Origin: an uncultured bacterium
GTDB taxonomy: Bacteria > Armatimonadota > UBA5829 > DSUL01
DNA: 5,719 nucleotides
Reading direction: 5' to 3'
NCBI GenBank assembly: GCA_937967775.1
Contig: CALCJH010000152.1
Location: 1 to 5,719, forward strand
Under the pieces are notes generated by a model. The model was given only the letters and a program-made list of their open reading frames with translations, did no database searches and had not been told where the DNA came from. Made by a program: the position numbers and the translations under genes. Shown here piece after piece: positions 1 to 5,530 of this stretch; within the stretch, counting starts at the first letter, position 1; every line of letters starts with the position of its first letter.

Positions 1-614
1 TTCAGGACCAGATCACCGATGACGTGCCCGTACTTCTTGTTGAAGCTCCCGAACAGGTCCACATCGAAGAAAATGATGGACACCTCGGAGCCGCCCGCCA
101 GCGCTGTGGTGCACCACTCGCGGAGCGTATCCGACCAGGGAAGCCCGGTAACGGGGTCTGTGAACTTGCCCAGGTCCGGCAAGAGGTCCCCGACGGTAAC
201 GATGCCCAACAGCGCGCCGTTCTCCTCCACAATCAGCCGGCGCTCGCCCGTGCGCGCCATCAGATCGGCGGCCGCACGGATCCCCGTGTCGGGGGAAATA
301 CTCTGGAAGTCACGCCGCATGACGGCGCTGATGCGCTCAGAGGGGTCCCGCCCCAGCAGGTCGCGCTCCTCCACCAGGCCCACCAGCGCTTCGTCCGTGA
401 CGACAGGAAGAGCGCCGATTCTGTGGCCCTGCATCAGGATGATGGCCGACTTGACGCTGCTGGAGGGATGGATGGTGATGATGTCCAGGGACATAACCTC
501 CCGGACGCTCTTCATCAACTGAGGAACCCTTTCTTGCCCGCCGCTCGCCAGCAGGGTGAGCGAGCGCTCCGATCTTCCGGACCCCTCTCCGGGACCGTCA
601 ACCGAGTATAGCAC
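1..614 (-). CDS. CBS-CBS-GGDEF signalling protein (partial, C-terminus outside the window)
   Basis: Likely cytoplasmic sensor that couples ligand binding by a CBS pair (adenine nucleotides in many homologues) to a diguanylate cyclase-type GGDEF domain. Counting from the GTG at 614, 204 residues are visible: CBS 1 about 38-95 (MKSVREVMSLDIITIHPSSS, HRIGALPVV), CBS 2 about 97-150 (VMRRDFQSISPDTG, RRLIVEENGALLGIVTVGDL), then the GGDEF entry motif DPVTGLPW (153-160) and FFDVDLFGSFNKKYGHVIGD (182-201). The metal-binding Asp184 and the guanine-contacting Asn192 and Asp201 expected from PleD are present; the usual FK lysine is Gly189 and the Asp after Asn is Lys193. The GG(D/E)EF signature itself lies beyond the left edge, so activity cannot be judged. 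The start is uncertain: GTG 614 has a strong AGGGAGGG Shine-Dalgarno 8 nt upstream, while ATG 515 sits just before CBS 1 but has a poor ribosome site. No transmembrane segment is seen. Domain assignment is firm, cyclase activity is not. Confidence 0.88.
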   Translation of the reverse strand, partial: MLYSVDGPGEGSGRSERSLTLLASGGQERVPQLMKSVREVMSLDIITIHPSSSVKSAIILMQGHRIGALPVVTDEALVGLVEERDLLGRDPSERISAVMRRDFQSISPDTGIRAAADLMARTGERRLIVEENGALLGIVTVGDLLPDLGKFTDPVTGLPWSDTLREWCTTALAGGSEVSIIFFDVDLFGSFNKKYGHVIGDLVL

Positions 615-622
615 GCGCTCTT

Positions 623-630
623 CCCTCCCT
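623..630 (-). promoter_or_regulatory. Ribosome binding site supporting the GTG start at 614
   Basis: The minus strand reads AGGGAGGG, then 8 nt, then GTG at 614. The reading frame from this GTG runs without a stop into the CBS domains. This is why the 33-residue longer form was chosen over the internal ATG at 515. The 94-bp gap up to the previous gene's stop holds no convincing promoter or terminator. Confidence 0.5.
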
Positions 631-708
631 TGAACGGAGAAAAGTACGGGTTTTTCAGTCCTCTCGAGCCCGGGGGTCAAGCCAGGGACACCTCTTTCTC
701 TCCTCTTC

Positions 709-1365
709 TCAACTCAGCTGCCGGAGCAGCTCACGGACGTCCTCGTTCAGGAAGCGGTACGCCCGGTTCATCTTCTCTTCCACCGGTGCCAGGCCGGAAA
801 ACGGCTCGGGATACTGCACATCCAGCTCGATGTAAAGCTGGGTGAGATCCGTAAAGAAGGGCTCGATGCGCAGATCGTAAGCCCCATCCGTCCGCAGCAC
901 CACCCGGAATCCCGTCCCCTGACGCCCCTCGCCAAGCATTGCCAGATGACCCCGGAATCCCGCGAAGACGCTGTTCTCCAGCACCTCCGCCGCCGTCTGG
1001 CCCTCACTCGGCAGAAACGCGGTTAGCTTCACTCCAAACGTCAGAAATTGATGGATGTTCAGGTGTGTGCAGACAAGGTCGAACAGATCCAGGGTCCGCT
1101 CCTTGGCTGGCTCGAAGTGGAAGATGTTGTTATCGTTGACCTGAATCCGCCCGGGCTGGGGAATCTGTCCGCCCTGCACCACGCAATCGTTCTCCGGGTT
1201 GGCCATCCGGATGCCGTCCGGCAGATGCTGAAGCGTCTGGAAGGGGTGGCGCTCCGTGACGGTGGCATACAGGCGGTTCAGCTCACCCGGTGTGAACTGA
1301 CGCGTCGGGAACAGGATGCCGGTCGTCAGACGGCGGCAGTTCAGCAGTTCAACGTTCAGCGACAT
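709..1365 (-). CDS. Hypothetical protein, 218 aa
   Basis: I do not recognise this family with confidence. From ATG 1365 the product is soluble, with no signal peptide or membrane segment, and has a mixed alpha/beta character. Noticeable stretches are FPTRQFTPGELNRLY (about 19-33), GRIQVNDNNIFHFEPAKE (about 71-88), a central LDLFDLVCTHLNIHQFLTFG (about 92-111), a beta-rich YDLRIEPFFTDLTQLYIELD near 165-184, and a charged C-terminal helix EEKMNRAYRFLNEDVRELLR. The layout (an early strand-helix unit, a middle segment, and a final long helix starting after a proline-rich turn) recalls the loosely defined TIGR04255-type proteins of unknown function, but this is only an impression. The start is chosen because GGAG lies 7 nt before ATG 1365; the frame stays open to 1425, but those 20 extra codons look like leader, overlap a good promoter and have no ribosome site. 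It lies 87 bp after the M24 gene and 94 bp before the CBS-GGDEF gene. Confidence 0.8.
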   Translation of the reverse strand: MSLNVELLNCRRLTTGILFPTRQFTPGELNRLYATVTERHPFQTLQHLPDGIRMANPENDCVVQGGQIPQPGRIQVNDNNIFHFEPAKERTLDLFDLVCTHLNIHQFLTFGVKLTAFLPSEGQTAAEVLENSVFAGFRGHLAMLGEGRQGTGFRVVLRTDGAYDLRIEPFFTDLTQLYIELDVQYPEPFSGLAPVEEKMNRAYRFLNEDVRELLRQLS

Positions 1366-1415
1366 GGGCGGTCTCCATCTCGCGCCAGCCGGTGCAGCGG
1401 CCATGCGCTCCCGCC

Positions 1416-1443
1416 ATTGTAGCATGGCAGAGCCCGCTTTGAA
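1416..1443 (-). promoter_or_regulatory. Candidate sigma-70 promoter for the hypothetical gene at 709-1365
   Basis: On the minus strand TTCAAA (1438-1443, four of six matches to TTGACA) is followed after 16 bp by TACAAT (1416-1421, five of six matches to TATAAT). The -10 is preceded by TGC, the TGn extension of extended -10 promoters. The predicted transcription start near 1409 gives a leader of roughly 44 nt before ATG 1365. It falls in the only gap between this gene and the M24 gene, so the position is sensible. Confidence 0.55.
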
Positions 1444-1452
1444 GGCCGCCGT

Positions 1453-2544
1453 TTACTTCACCAGGATTCCCGGCCGGAACACCGGTCCTGCCGGCCCCTG
1501 CACCTTGCGCAGCGGCCAGTCCGGCGTGATGGTCAGCACCTCCGGATGCGGCTCCACGGCCAGGATGGTGTCCTCAGACTTCGCGCCGGTGACGGTGGGA
1601 TTCCACGCGAACGCCTGGAATGGAGCGATCACCTCCTCCCGGTTTGCCGTCACGCGGAACTCGCGGGCTTTGTAGCCTGTCGGTCCCCCCTGGTGGTGCA
1701 GCTTCCACTCCTCCGGATAGCCCTGCTCCTCATAGGCCTTCAAGCCGGCCCGGAACGCATCTCCCACAGTGACGCCGGGGACCGTGTGGGCCATCAGGGC
1801 CGCGTCCACGGTGCACGCCGCCTGGTGCCTGGCGATCAGCTCCGCAGAGGACTTCCCGAAGTGCACGATGCGCGTGAGTGAGCAGATCAGGCCCTTCCAT
1901 CGCGCCCCGCAGGAGATCAGGCACATCTTCTCGATCCGCTTATCCGTCGGCACAGGATGGCGGAACCGGATGATGCGGTCATCGGCAGCCACGAGGATCG
2001 TCTGCGGAATGACCCCCTGAGACATGAGCAGCAGCGACAGCATCCCGGCCACTTCATGCTCGGTCTGGCCCACTTCCAGGCGGTCGGCCACCTCCTGCAC
2101 CACGATGCCGGCGATCTTGCCCAGCGTCCGGTATTTCTCCACCTCCTCTTCCGTCAGGGCAGCCCGGAGAGGGTACATCAGCGGCTCAATGCAGATGCGG
2201 TCTGGCAGCGGAACATCGGAGCCCCATTCGTCCGTCCCCACCAGAGCCGTGATGCGCTCCTGAAGACCCCCTTCCCACCAGGGATAGGAGATGACATCCA
2301 GTCCCAGATCCCACAGCTCCTCCTCGCGCATGCGGGGCTCCTCGATGTTGTCGCAGACCACGAATGCCCGGTCACGAGTGACCACTGCGGTGGAGCCGCC
2401 CAGCTCGGTGGCCAGACCGACGTGGTTGTCCGCTCCGCCAGTCAGCCATGCGAAGTTGGCCTGTGTGGAGAATGCGGCTGCGGCCAGGTTGTGTTCCTCC
2501 AGCAACCCACGCACACGCCGGATCTTCTCATCAATCACTGCCAT
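1453..2544 (-). CDS. M24-fold (Xaa-Pro aminopeptidase/creatinase-like) protein with degenerate metal site
   Basis: A 363-residue protein with the two-domain layout of the aminopeptidase P/creatinase superfamily: a creatinase-type N-terminal domain (about 1-125, with LLEEHNLAAAAFSTQANFAWLTGG) and a C-terminal pita-bread domain (about 132-363, starting LTEEEVEKYRTLGKIAGIVVQEV). By motif alignment, four of the five usual di-metal ligands are replaced: Asp to Ser211 (LISCGA), Asp to Ser222 (CSLTR), the His of GHG to Gly287 (HHQGGPTGY), and the Glu of EPG to Asn315 (AWNPTVTG). The last Glu (Glu324 in GAKSEDTIL) and an upstream His (His196, RFRHP) remain. HHQGG and NP-TGAKSEDT recur, from memory, in a subfamily usually labelled M24 metallopeptidase, so the change is probably old rather than damage. 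Peptidase activity is therefore doubtful; a metal-free hydrolase such as creatinase or a binding role is possible. The start is firm: GAGGAGGA lies just upstream of ATG 2544. It follows dciA by 119 bp on the same strand. Confidence 0.9.
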   Translation of the reverse strand: MAVIDEKIRRVRGLLEEHNLAAAAFSTQANFAWLTGGADNHVGLATELGGSTAVVTRDRAFVVCDNIEEPRMREEELWDLGLDVISYPWWEGGLQERITALVGTDEWGSDVPLPDRICIEPLMYPLRAALTEEEVEKYRTLGKIAGIVVQEVADRLEVGQTEHEVAGMLSLLLMSQGVIPQTILVAADDRIIRFRHPVPTDKRIEKMCLISCGARWKGLICSLTRIVHFGKSSAELIARHQAACTVDAALMAHTVPGVTVGDAFRAGLKAYEEQGYPEEWKLHHQGGPTGYKAREFRVTANREEVIAPFQAFAWNPTVTGAKSEDTILAVEPHPEVLTITPDWPLRKVQGPAGPVFRPGILVK

Positions 2545-2606
2545 ACCCTGTCCTCCTCAAAAAGAGAGATGCCGCGCGATGTTTTCAAGGATACGGGGGA
2601 TGAACG

Positions 2607-2673
2607 GCGGCGATAGCGGCAAGAATGTTCTTCGACGCATGGCCTGCGGACTCCTGCCTGGGACTATCGCCGC
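2607..2673. repeat. 10-bp perfect inverted repeat spanning the dciA stop codon
   Basis: GCGGCGATAG (2607-2616) is the exact reverse complement of CTATCGCCGC (2664-2673), with 47 bp between. The right arm contains the dciA stop codon and its last codons; the left arm is in the gap before the M24 gene. In the transcript this could form a long-loop stem. There is no T-run next to it, so it is not a classical intrinsic terminator; chance cannot be excluded. Confidence 0.35.
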
Positions 2674-2990
2674 TCCCTGCCGGCGCTGCCCACGAGCCGG
2701 ATCTCCCGCACCACCTGCGCGCCTGCCATCTCGTTGAGATGGTCCATGATATCCTGCCGGCGAAGGCTCAGCTCGGCCGCCCAGGTGGACGCGGCGGCGT
2801 GCACCCAGAGGATTCCCTTCTGAATGCGGACCGGCCGCACTTTCGAAGCGAGCTTCCTGCCAGCTGCCTCGTCCCAGTATAGCAGCGTCTTCTGCTCCCT
2901 GAGCGCCTCCGTCAGGCCCAGGCTCTCCATCAGCCTGCCCATCACGCTGCCCACGCTCTCCCACTTGCCGTCCTGCATCTCTCTCACCAT
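2664..2990 (-). CDS. dciA: DciA family (DUF721) replicative helicase loader-type protein
   Basis: A 108-residue protein matching the DUF721/DciA family. DciA is the ancestral bacterial factor that helps load the replicative helicase DnaB onto DNA; it works in the cytoplasm at the origin and restart sites. The diagnostic pattern is present: a helical N-terminus (SVMGRLMESLGL, about 15-26), the LLYWDEAAGRKLASKVRPVRIQ segment where the family has its conserved Trp (Trp39), then GILWVHAAASTWAAELSLRR (59-78) with the typical strand plus second Trp (Trp70) and the helix QDIMDHLNEMAG, ending in the strand VREIRLVG (94-101). Length is typical for the short form, which is essentially the KH-like domain. 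ATG 2990 overlaps the recF stop (ATGGTGA, 7-bp overlap), indicating translational coupling; a weak AAGGG lies about 14 nt upstream, and ATG at codon 5 is an alternative start. The recF-dciA order is common in several phyla, which strengthens the call. Confidence 0.88.
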   Translation of the reverse strand: MVREMQDGKWESVGSVMGRLMESLGLTEALREQKTLLYWDEAAGRKLASKVRPVRIQKGILWVHAAASTWAAELSLRRQDIMDHLNEMAGAQVVREIRLVGSAGRERR

Positions 2991-4099
2991 TCGAAAGACA
3001 GCATACCCTTCGAGACCCTGATGCGTCCCGCGAATGCGCCGTTCTGCGCGGGAAGGTCCGATTCGCTGGCGGCCGCCGCAAGCGTCTGGTCCGCCTCCGA
3101 TGCGGCCTGCATCAGGAGTCCGCGCCGCCTGTCATCCAGCTCCGCAAACACGTCATCCATCAGCAGAACCGGCCACTCCCCCGTTTGTTCCCGGGCCAGT
3201 CTGGCCTGAGCCAGTCTGAGCGCCAGCGCCGCCGTCCGGCACTGCCCCCGCGACGCGAATCCCCTCGCGTCCAGCCCCCCGATGCTGATGGACACGTCGT
3301 CCCTCTGCGGACCGGTCAGGGGAATCCCACGTTCCAGCTCTTCGCTGCGCCGGGCGGCAAGCGCAGACGCGACCGCGGACGGCCACTCTTCAAGGGATGG
3401 CGGCGCAGGCACATCCGGGGAATACGCCAGAACCAGATCCTCCGCTCCCCCTGAAAGACGTCCATACAGCTCCCTCACCAGAGGAGCAAGGTCCCGCAAT
3501 AGCCGCTCCCTGCGAGCGCACACTCTGCCGGCGTAGTCCGCCAGCTGGGCATCCCAGACGTCCAGCGAGGCGGGCGGCGCCAGCCTGTCCCGGATGTCCC
3601 TGAGCGCCCGGCTTTTCTGTTCCAGCGTCCTCCGGAAGCGGCTGTAGTCGTAGACGTATCCTTGGCTGACCAGGGAGCCCGCATCGTTCAGGAAGTCCCG
3701 GCGCAGGGAGGGCTCGCCCCGGACGATTTCCACATCATCGGAGGAAAAGCGCACACTGGCCGCCTCCCTGGAGTACATGCTGAGGGATGAAGCGCGCGAA
3801 CCGTTTGTGGTGAGCTCCTTTTTCCCCTCGGGAGTTAGCCGGACCGCGAGGTCCACGGGGCCTCGTTGCTCCCGCCAGATCCTTCCTTCGACAGTGAACC
3901 ACTTCTCCCCCCGTCTGGCGAGCTCCCGCTCGCGCTCGGTCCGGTGGGACCGTCCACTGCAGACGACGGCGCACGCCTCCAGGAAGTTGGACTTGCCCTG
4001 GCCATTGTCCCCCAGAACCGCCCAGAACCCGGGCGTAAGCTCCAGGGTGGCGGGTTCCAAGTTTCTGAAGTTGAGTACGGTGATGCGCCGTATGTGCAT
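2984..4099 (-). CDS. recF: DNA replication and repair protein RecF
   Basis: A 371-residue SMC-like ATPase that binds gapped DNA and, with RecO and RecR, helps load RecA at single-strand gaps and stalled forks. The order of motifs is complete: the N-terminal signature MHIRRITVLNFRNLEP, Walker A GDNGQGKSN (30-38, Ser where Thr is commoner), RFSSDDVEIVRGEPSLRRDFLN (117-138) typical of RecF, a central arginine-rich helical arm (about 150-215), GPQRDD (263-268, Gln where His is usual), the ABC signature SRGQCRT (283-289) followed by AALALRLAQA, and Walker B VLLMDDVFAELD (311-322) with the D-loop. Length matches the family. ATG 4099 is preceded by AGGA at a 7-nt spacing. The last codons overlap dciA. 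Upstream lies a DnaA-box region rather than dnaN, which is the commoner neighbour. No clear -35/-10 pair was found in front of it, although AT-rich TATAAC and TATATA sequences occur at 4142-4188. Confidence 0.97.
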   Translation of the reverse strand: MHIRRITVLNFRNLEPATLELTPGFWAVLGDNGQGKSNFLEACAVVCSGRSHRTERERELARRGEKWFTVEGRIWREQRGPVDLAVRLTPEGKKELTTNGSRASSLSMYSREAASVRFSSDDVEIVRGEPSLRRDFLNDAGSLVSQGYVYDYSRFRRTLEQKSRALRDIRDRLAPPASLDVWDAQLADYAGRVCARRERLLRDLAPLVRELYGRLSGGAEDLVLAYSPDVPAPPSLEEWPSAVASALAARRSEELERGIPLTGPQRDDVSISIGGLDARGFASRGQCRTAALALRLAQARLAREQTGEWPVLLMDDVFAELDDRRRGLLMQAASEADQTLAAAASESDLPAQNGAFAGRIRVSKGMLSFEW

Positions 4100-4140
4100 A
4101 GTGCGGTCCTGCGGGGATGAGCATCCACGTCCCGACGCTC

Positions 4141-4190
4141 CGTTATAACTCAGTTCTGTATATACGGACCAGAAGTAATGGTTATATGCT
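4141..4190. other. AT-rich stretch next to DnaA boxes (possible DNA unwinding element)
   Basis: By direct count 18 of these 50 bases are G or C (36 percent), far below the surrounding genes. It holds the perfect palindrome GTTATAAC (4142-4149), a TATATA run and a second TTATAT, and directly adjoins the DnaA-box-like site at 4192-4200. Low melting stability beside DnaA boxes is the layout of an origin unwinding element; the same bases could instead be the core promoter for recF, though I find no matching -35. Confidence 0.4.
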
Positions 4191-4234
4191 CTGTGGATAG
4201 TGTGGGCGCTAGCTTAGTGTGTGCGGACGATCCC

Positions 4235-4243
4235 TGTGGATAA
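4235..4243 (-). promoter_or_regulatory. Perfect consensus DnaA box
   Basis: The minus strand reads TTATCCACA, an exact match to the strong R-type DnaA box. An exact 9-mer is rare by chance, and here it falls in non-coding DNA among related sites, so DnaA binding is likely. Confidence 0.7.
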
Positions 4244-4335
4244 CCTCCGGGAAAGGCCGAGGATGGCCGGCCCCCGAACTGTGAAGATGTGCAACCGCGC
4301 CGGACAGCCTGTTTGCCCGGCGTGAATTGTGAACA

Positions 4336-4350
4336 CCCGTGCGGCACGGG
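4336..4350. repeat. Small perfect hairpin CCCGTG-CGG-CACGGG
   Basis: A 6-bp GC-rich stem with a 3-base loop lies between the two halves of the DnaA-box cluster. No T-run follows on either strand, so it is unlikely to be a terminator. Its role, if any, is unknown. Confidence 0.4.
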
Positions 4351-4402
4351 GTTCGTCGTGGTGTCAACAGGGTGTGGAAAGCTGTGGAAGCCATAGCGGA
4401 AG

Positions 4403-4427
4403 GGCCGCGCTTAAAGAAAGCGCGGCC
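4403..4427 (-). terminator. Strong hairpin downstream of pdxS, probable terminator
   Basis: GGCCGCGCTT (4403-4412) pairs perfectly with AAGCGCGGCC (4418-4427) around a 5-base loop, giving a 10-bp stem. It begins 29 bp after the pdxS stop, the expected position for transcript ending. The sequence following on the minus strand is CTTCCGC, without a good U-run, so it may be a weak or factor-assisted terminator or an RNA-stabilising 3' end. Confidence 0.6.
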
Positions 4428-4456
4428 ACCGAAGTCCATCATTCTGTCAGTCCGTC

Positions 4457-5353
4457 TCACCAGCCGCGGGTGGCCATCAACTCGCTCTCGTCCAGTTTGC
4501 GGACGTCCACGCCGCGCATCTTCGGCAGGTCGTAGGAGACCTCCGCTATGAGCTTCGGATCATCGTAATGCGCGGTGGCAAGCACAATGGCCTTCGCCAG
4601 ACGCAGCTGCTCCTCCGGGTCAGGCGAGCTGGTGAAGATGCCGCTGCCGACGAATACGGCCTCCGCTCCAAGCTGCATCATCAGCGCCGCGTCCGCCGGT
4701 GTCGCTATTCCGCCCGCGCTGAAGTTGGGCACAGGTAGCCGGCCATTTTCGTGGATGAACCGGATTTGCTCGAGTGGCGCGCCCAGCTCTTTGGCCAACG
4801 CCATCAGTTCGTCGCCGCGCATGTTCTGGATGCGCCGGATCTCCTTCATGACCGCCCGCATATGGCGGACGGCCTCCACGATATTGCCCGACCCCGCCTC
4901 GCCTTTAGTCCGGATCATCGCCGCGCCTTCCCCGATCCGGCGCAGGGCCTCACCAAGATCGCGGCATCCGCAGACGAAGGGCACCTTGAACGCATGTTTG
5001 TCAATGTGATGCTCCTCGTCCGCCGGCGTCAACACCTCGGACTCGTCAATGAAATCAACCCCCAGAGCCTCCAGCACCTGCGCCTCAGCGAAGTGGCCGA
5101 TGCGGGCCTTGGCCATCACCGGGATGGTGACCGCGTCCATGATCTCGCGGATCTTCCGGGGGTCGCTCATCCGCGCCACTCCCCCCTCCGCCCGGATCTG
5201 CGCGGGCACCCGCTCCAGAGCCATCACGGCCACCGCTCCGGCCTCCTCTGCGATGCGGGCCTGCTCCGCGTCGGTCACATCCATGATCACGCCGCCCCGG
5301 AGCATCTCGGCAAGGCCGACCTTGGTCCTCCAGGTAGATTCCTGTGCAAACAT
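4457..5353 (-). CDS. pdxS: Pyridoxal 5'-phosphate synthase subunit PdxS
   Basis: The lyase subunit of the DXP-independent vitamin B6 pathway: it condenses ribose 5-phosphate, glyceraldehyde 3-phosphate and ammonia (supplied by the glutaminase PdxT) into PLP in a 12-mer TIM-barrel complex in the cytoplasm. From ATG 5353 it is 298 residues, the family length, and strongly conserved throughout. Recognisable elements: [14 protein letters not shown] with Asp25, [31 protein letters not shown] with Lys82 (imine with ribose 5-phosphate), [25 protein letters not shown] with Lys150 (the second catalytic lysine), the phosphate-binding SAGGIATP and VGSGIF. The frame extends five codons further to a GTG at 5368, but that GTG has no ribosome site, while ATG 5353 has GGGGA 8 nt upstream and restores the usual lysine numbering. 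pdxT, often adjacent, is not in the window. A hairpin follows the gene. Confidence 0.97.
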   Translation of the reverse strand: MFAQESTWRTKVGLAEMLRGGVIMDVTDAEQARIAEEAGAVAVMALERVPAQIRAEGGVARMSDPRKIREIMDAVTIPVMAKARIGHFAEAQVLEALGVDFIDESEVLTPADEEHHIDKHAFKVPFVCGCRDLGEALRRIGEGAAMIRTKGEAGSGNIVEAVRHMRAVMKEIRRIQNMRGDELMALAKELGAPLEQIRFIHENGRLPVPNFSAGGIATPADAALMMQLGAEAVFVGSGIFTSSPDPEEQLRLAKAIVLATAHYDDPKLIAEVSYDLPKMRGVDVRKLDESELMATRGW

Positions 5354-5361
5354 CTTCTCGT

Positions 5362-5366
5362 TCCCC
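5362..5366 (-). promoter_or_regulatory. Ribosome binding site deciding the pdxS start
   Basis: GGGGA ends 8 nt before ATG 5353. The upstream GTG at 5368 is preceded by AT-rich sequence (ATACCATAGA) without a purine-rich site, so ATG 5353 is preferred. Confidence 0.5.
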
Positions 5367-5456
5367 ACTCTATGGTATATCGATCAGTTGAAGCGCGCCT
5401 TCCGCGGCGGCCATACGGAAAGGGTGACGCTCATTGCCCTTCCGGAGTTCCGATTG

Positions 5457-5470
5457 TGGAACCGGTTCCA
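5457..5470. promoter_or_regulatory. 14-bp perfect palindrome, LacI-family-type operator
   Basis: TGGAACCGGTTCCA is fully palindromic with a central CG, the form of LacI/GalR-family operators (TG-AA-CG-TT-CA pattern). It lies in the pdxS leader, about 24 bp downstream of the TATAAT at 5494-5499, and about 60 bp past the end of the GH2 frame. A bound repressor here would block transcription into pdxS. The recognition is by pattern only; no regulator gene is in view. Confidence 0.5.
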
Positions 5471-5493
5471 TCGCCGCTTGCTGACTTAAGGAC

Positions 5494-5499
5494 ATTATA
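5494..5499 (-). promoter_or_regulatory. Consensus -10 element, probable pdxS promoter
   Basis: The minus strand reads TATAAT, a perfect -10, in the gap between the GH2 frame and pdxS. No recognisable -35 occurs at 16-19 bp upstream (the region is GGCGG-like) and there is no TGn extension, so it would need an activator or different sigma preference. The predicted start near 5487 gives a leader of about 130 nt before ATG 5353, including the LacI-type palindrome and an imperfect stem (5416-5424 with 5437-5444). Confidence 0.4.
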
Positions 5500-5530
5500 C
5501 GTCAGTCGGCTGCCCCGCCGCCTGCACGCG

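Larger units (their letters stand above)
4192..4391 (-). other. DnaA-box cluster in the pdxS-recF intergenic region (candidate oriC or DnaA-regulated site)
   Basis: Read on the minus strand there are four same-orientation sites: CTATCCACA (4192-4200, one mismatch from TTATCCACA), TTATCCACA (4235-4243, perfect), CTTTCCACA (4373-4381, one mismatch from the looser TTWTNCACA) and GCTTCCACA (4383-4391, two mismatches). Weaker matches ending in TTCACA occur near 4280 and 4328. The first two are 43 bp apart (about four helical turns), the last two 10 bp apart. The cluster occupies a gene-free region directly upstream of recF, and an AT-rich stretch follows it. Origins are often found near dnaA, dnaN or recF, so origin function is a reasonable inference; DnaA control of recF is the main alternative. 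dnaA is not in view. Confidence 0.5.

Noticed and set aside
24..611. Plus-strand open frame of 195 codons opposite the CBS-GGDEF gene
   Set aside because: The minus strand carries unmistakable CBS and GGDEF motifs across this span; the plus frame is a by-product of high third-position GC.
662..676. Adjacent CTCGAG and CCCGGG palindromes in the 615-708 gap
   Set aside because: Short self-complementary hexamers are expected in GC-rich DNA and no larger stem or T-run accompanies them.
652..680. Promoter-like TTGACC followed after 17 bp by TGAAAA, upstream of the CBS-GGDEF gene
   Set aside because: The -35 is good but the -10 matches only three of six positions, so it was not annotated.
1957..2616. 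Plus-strand open frame of 219 codons opposite the M24 gene
   Set aside because: Antisense shadow of a clearly conserved protein; composition is unlike a folded protein and it has no supported ribosome site.
5366..5368. GTG as the pdxS start codon
   Set aside because: No Shine-Dalgarno precedes it, and it would add five residues not usual for the family; ATG 5353 has a better site.
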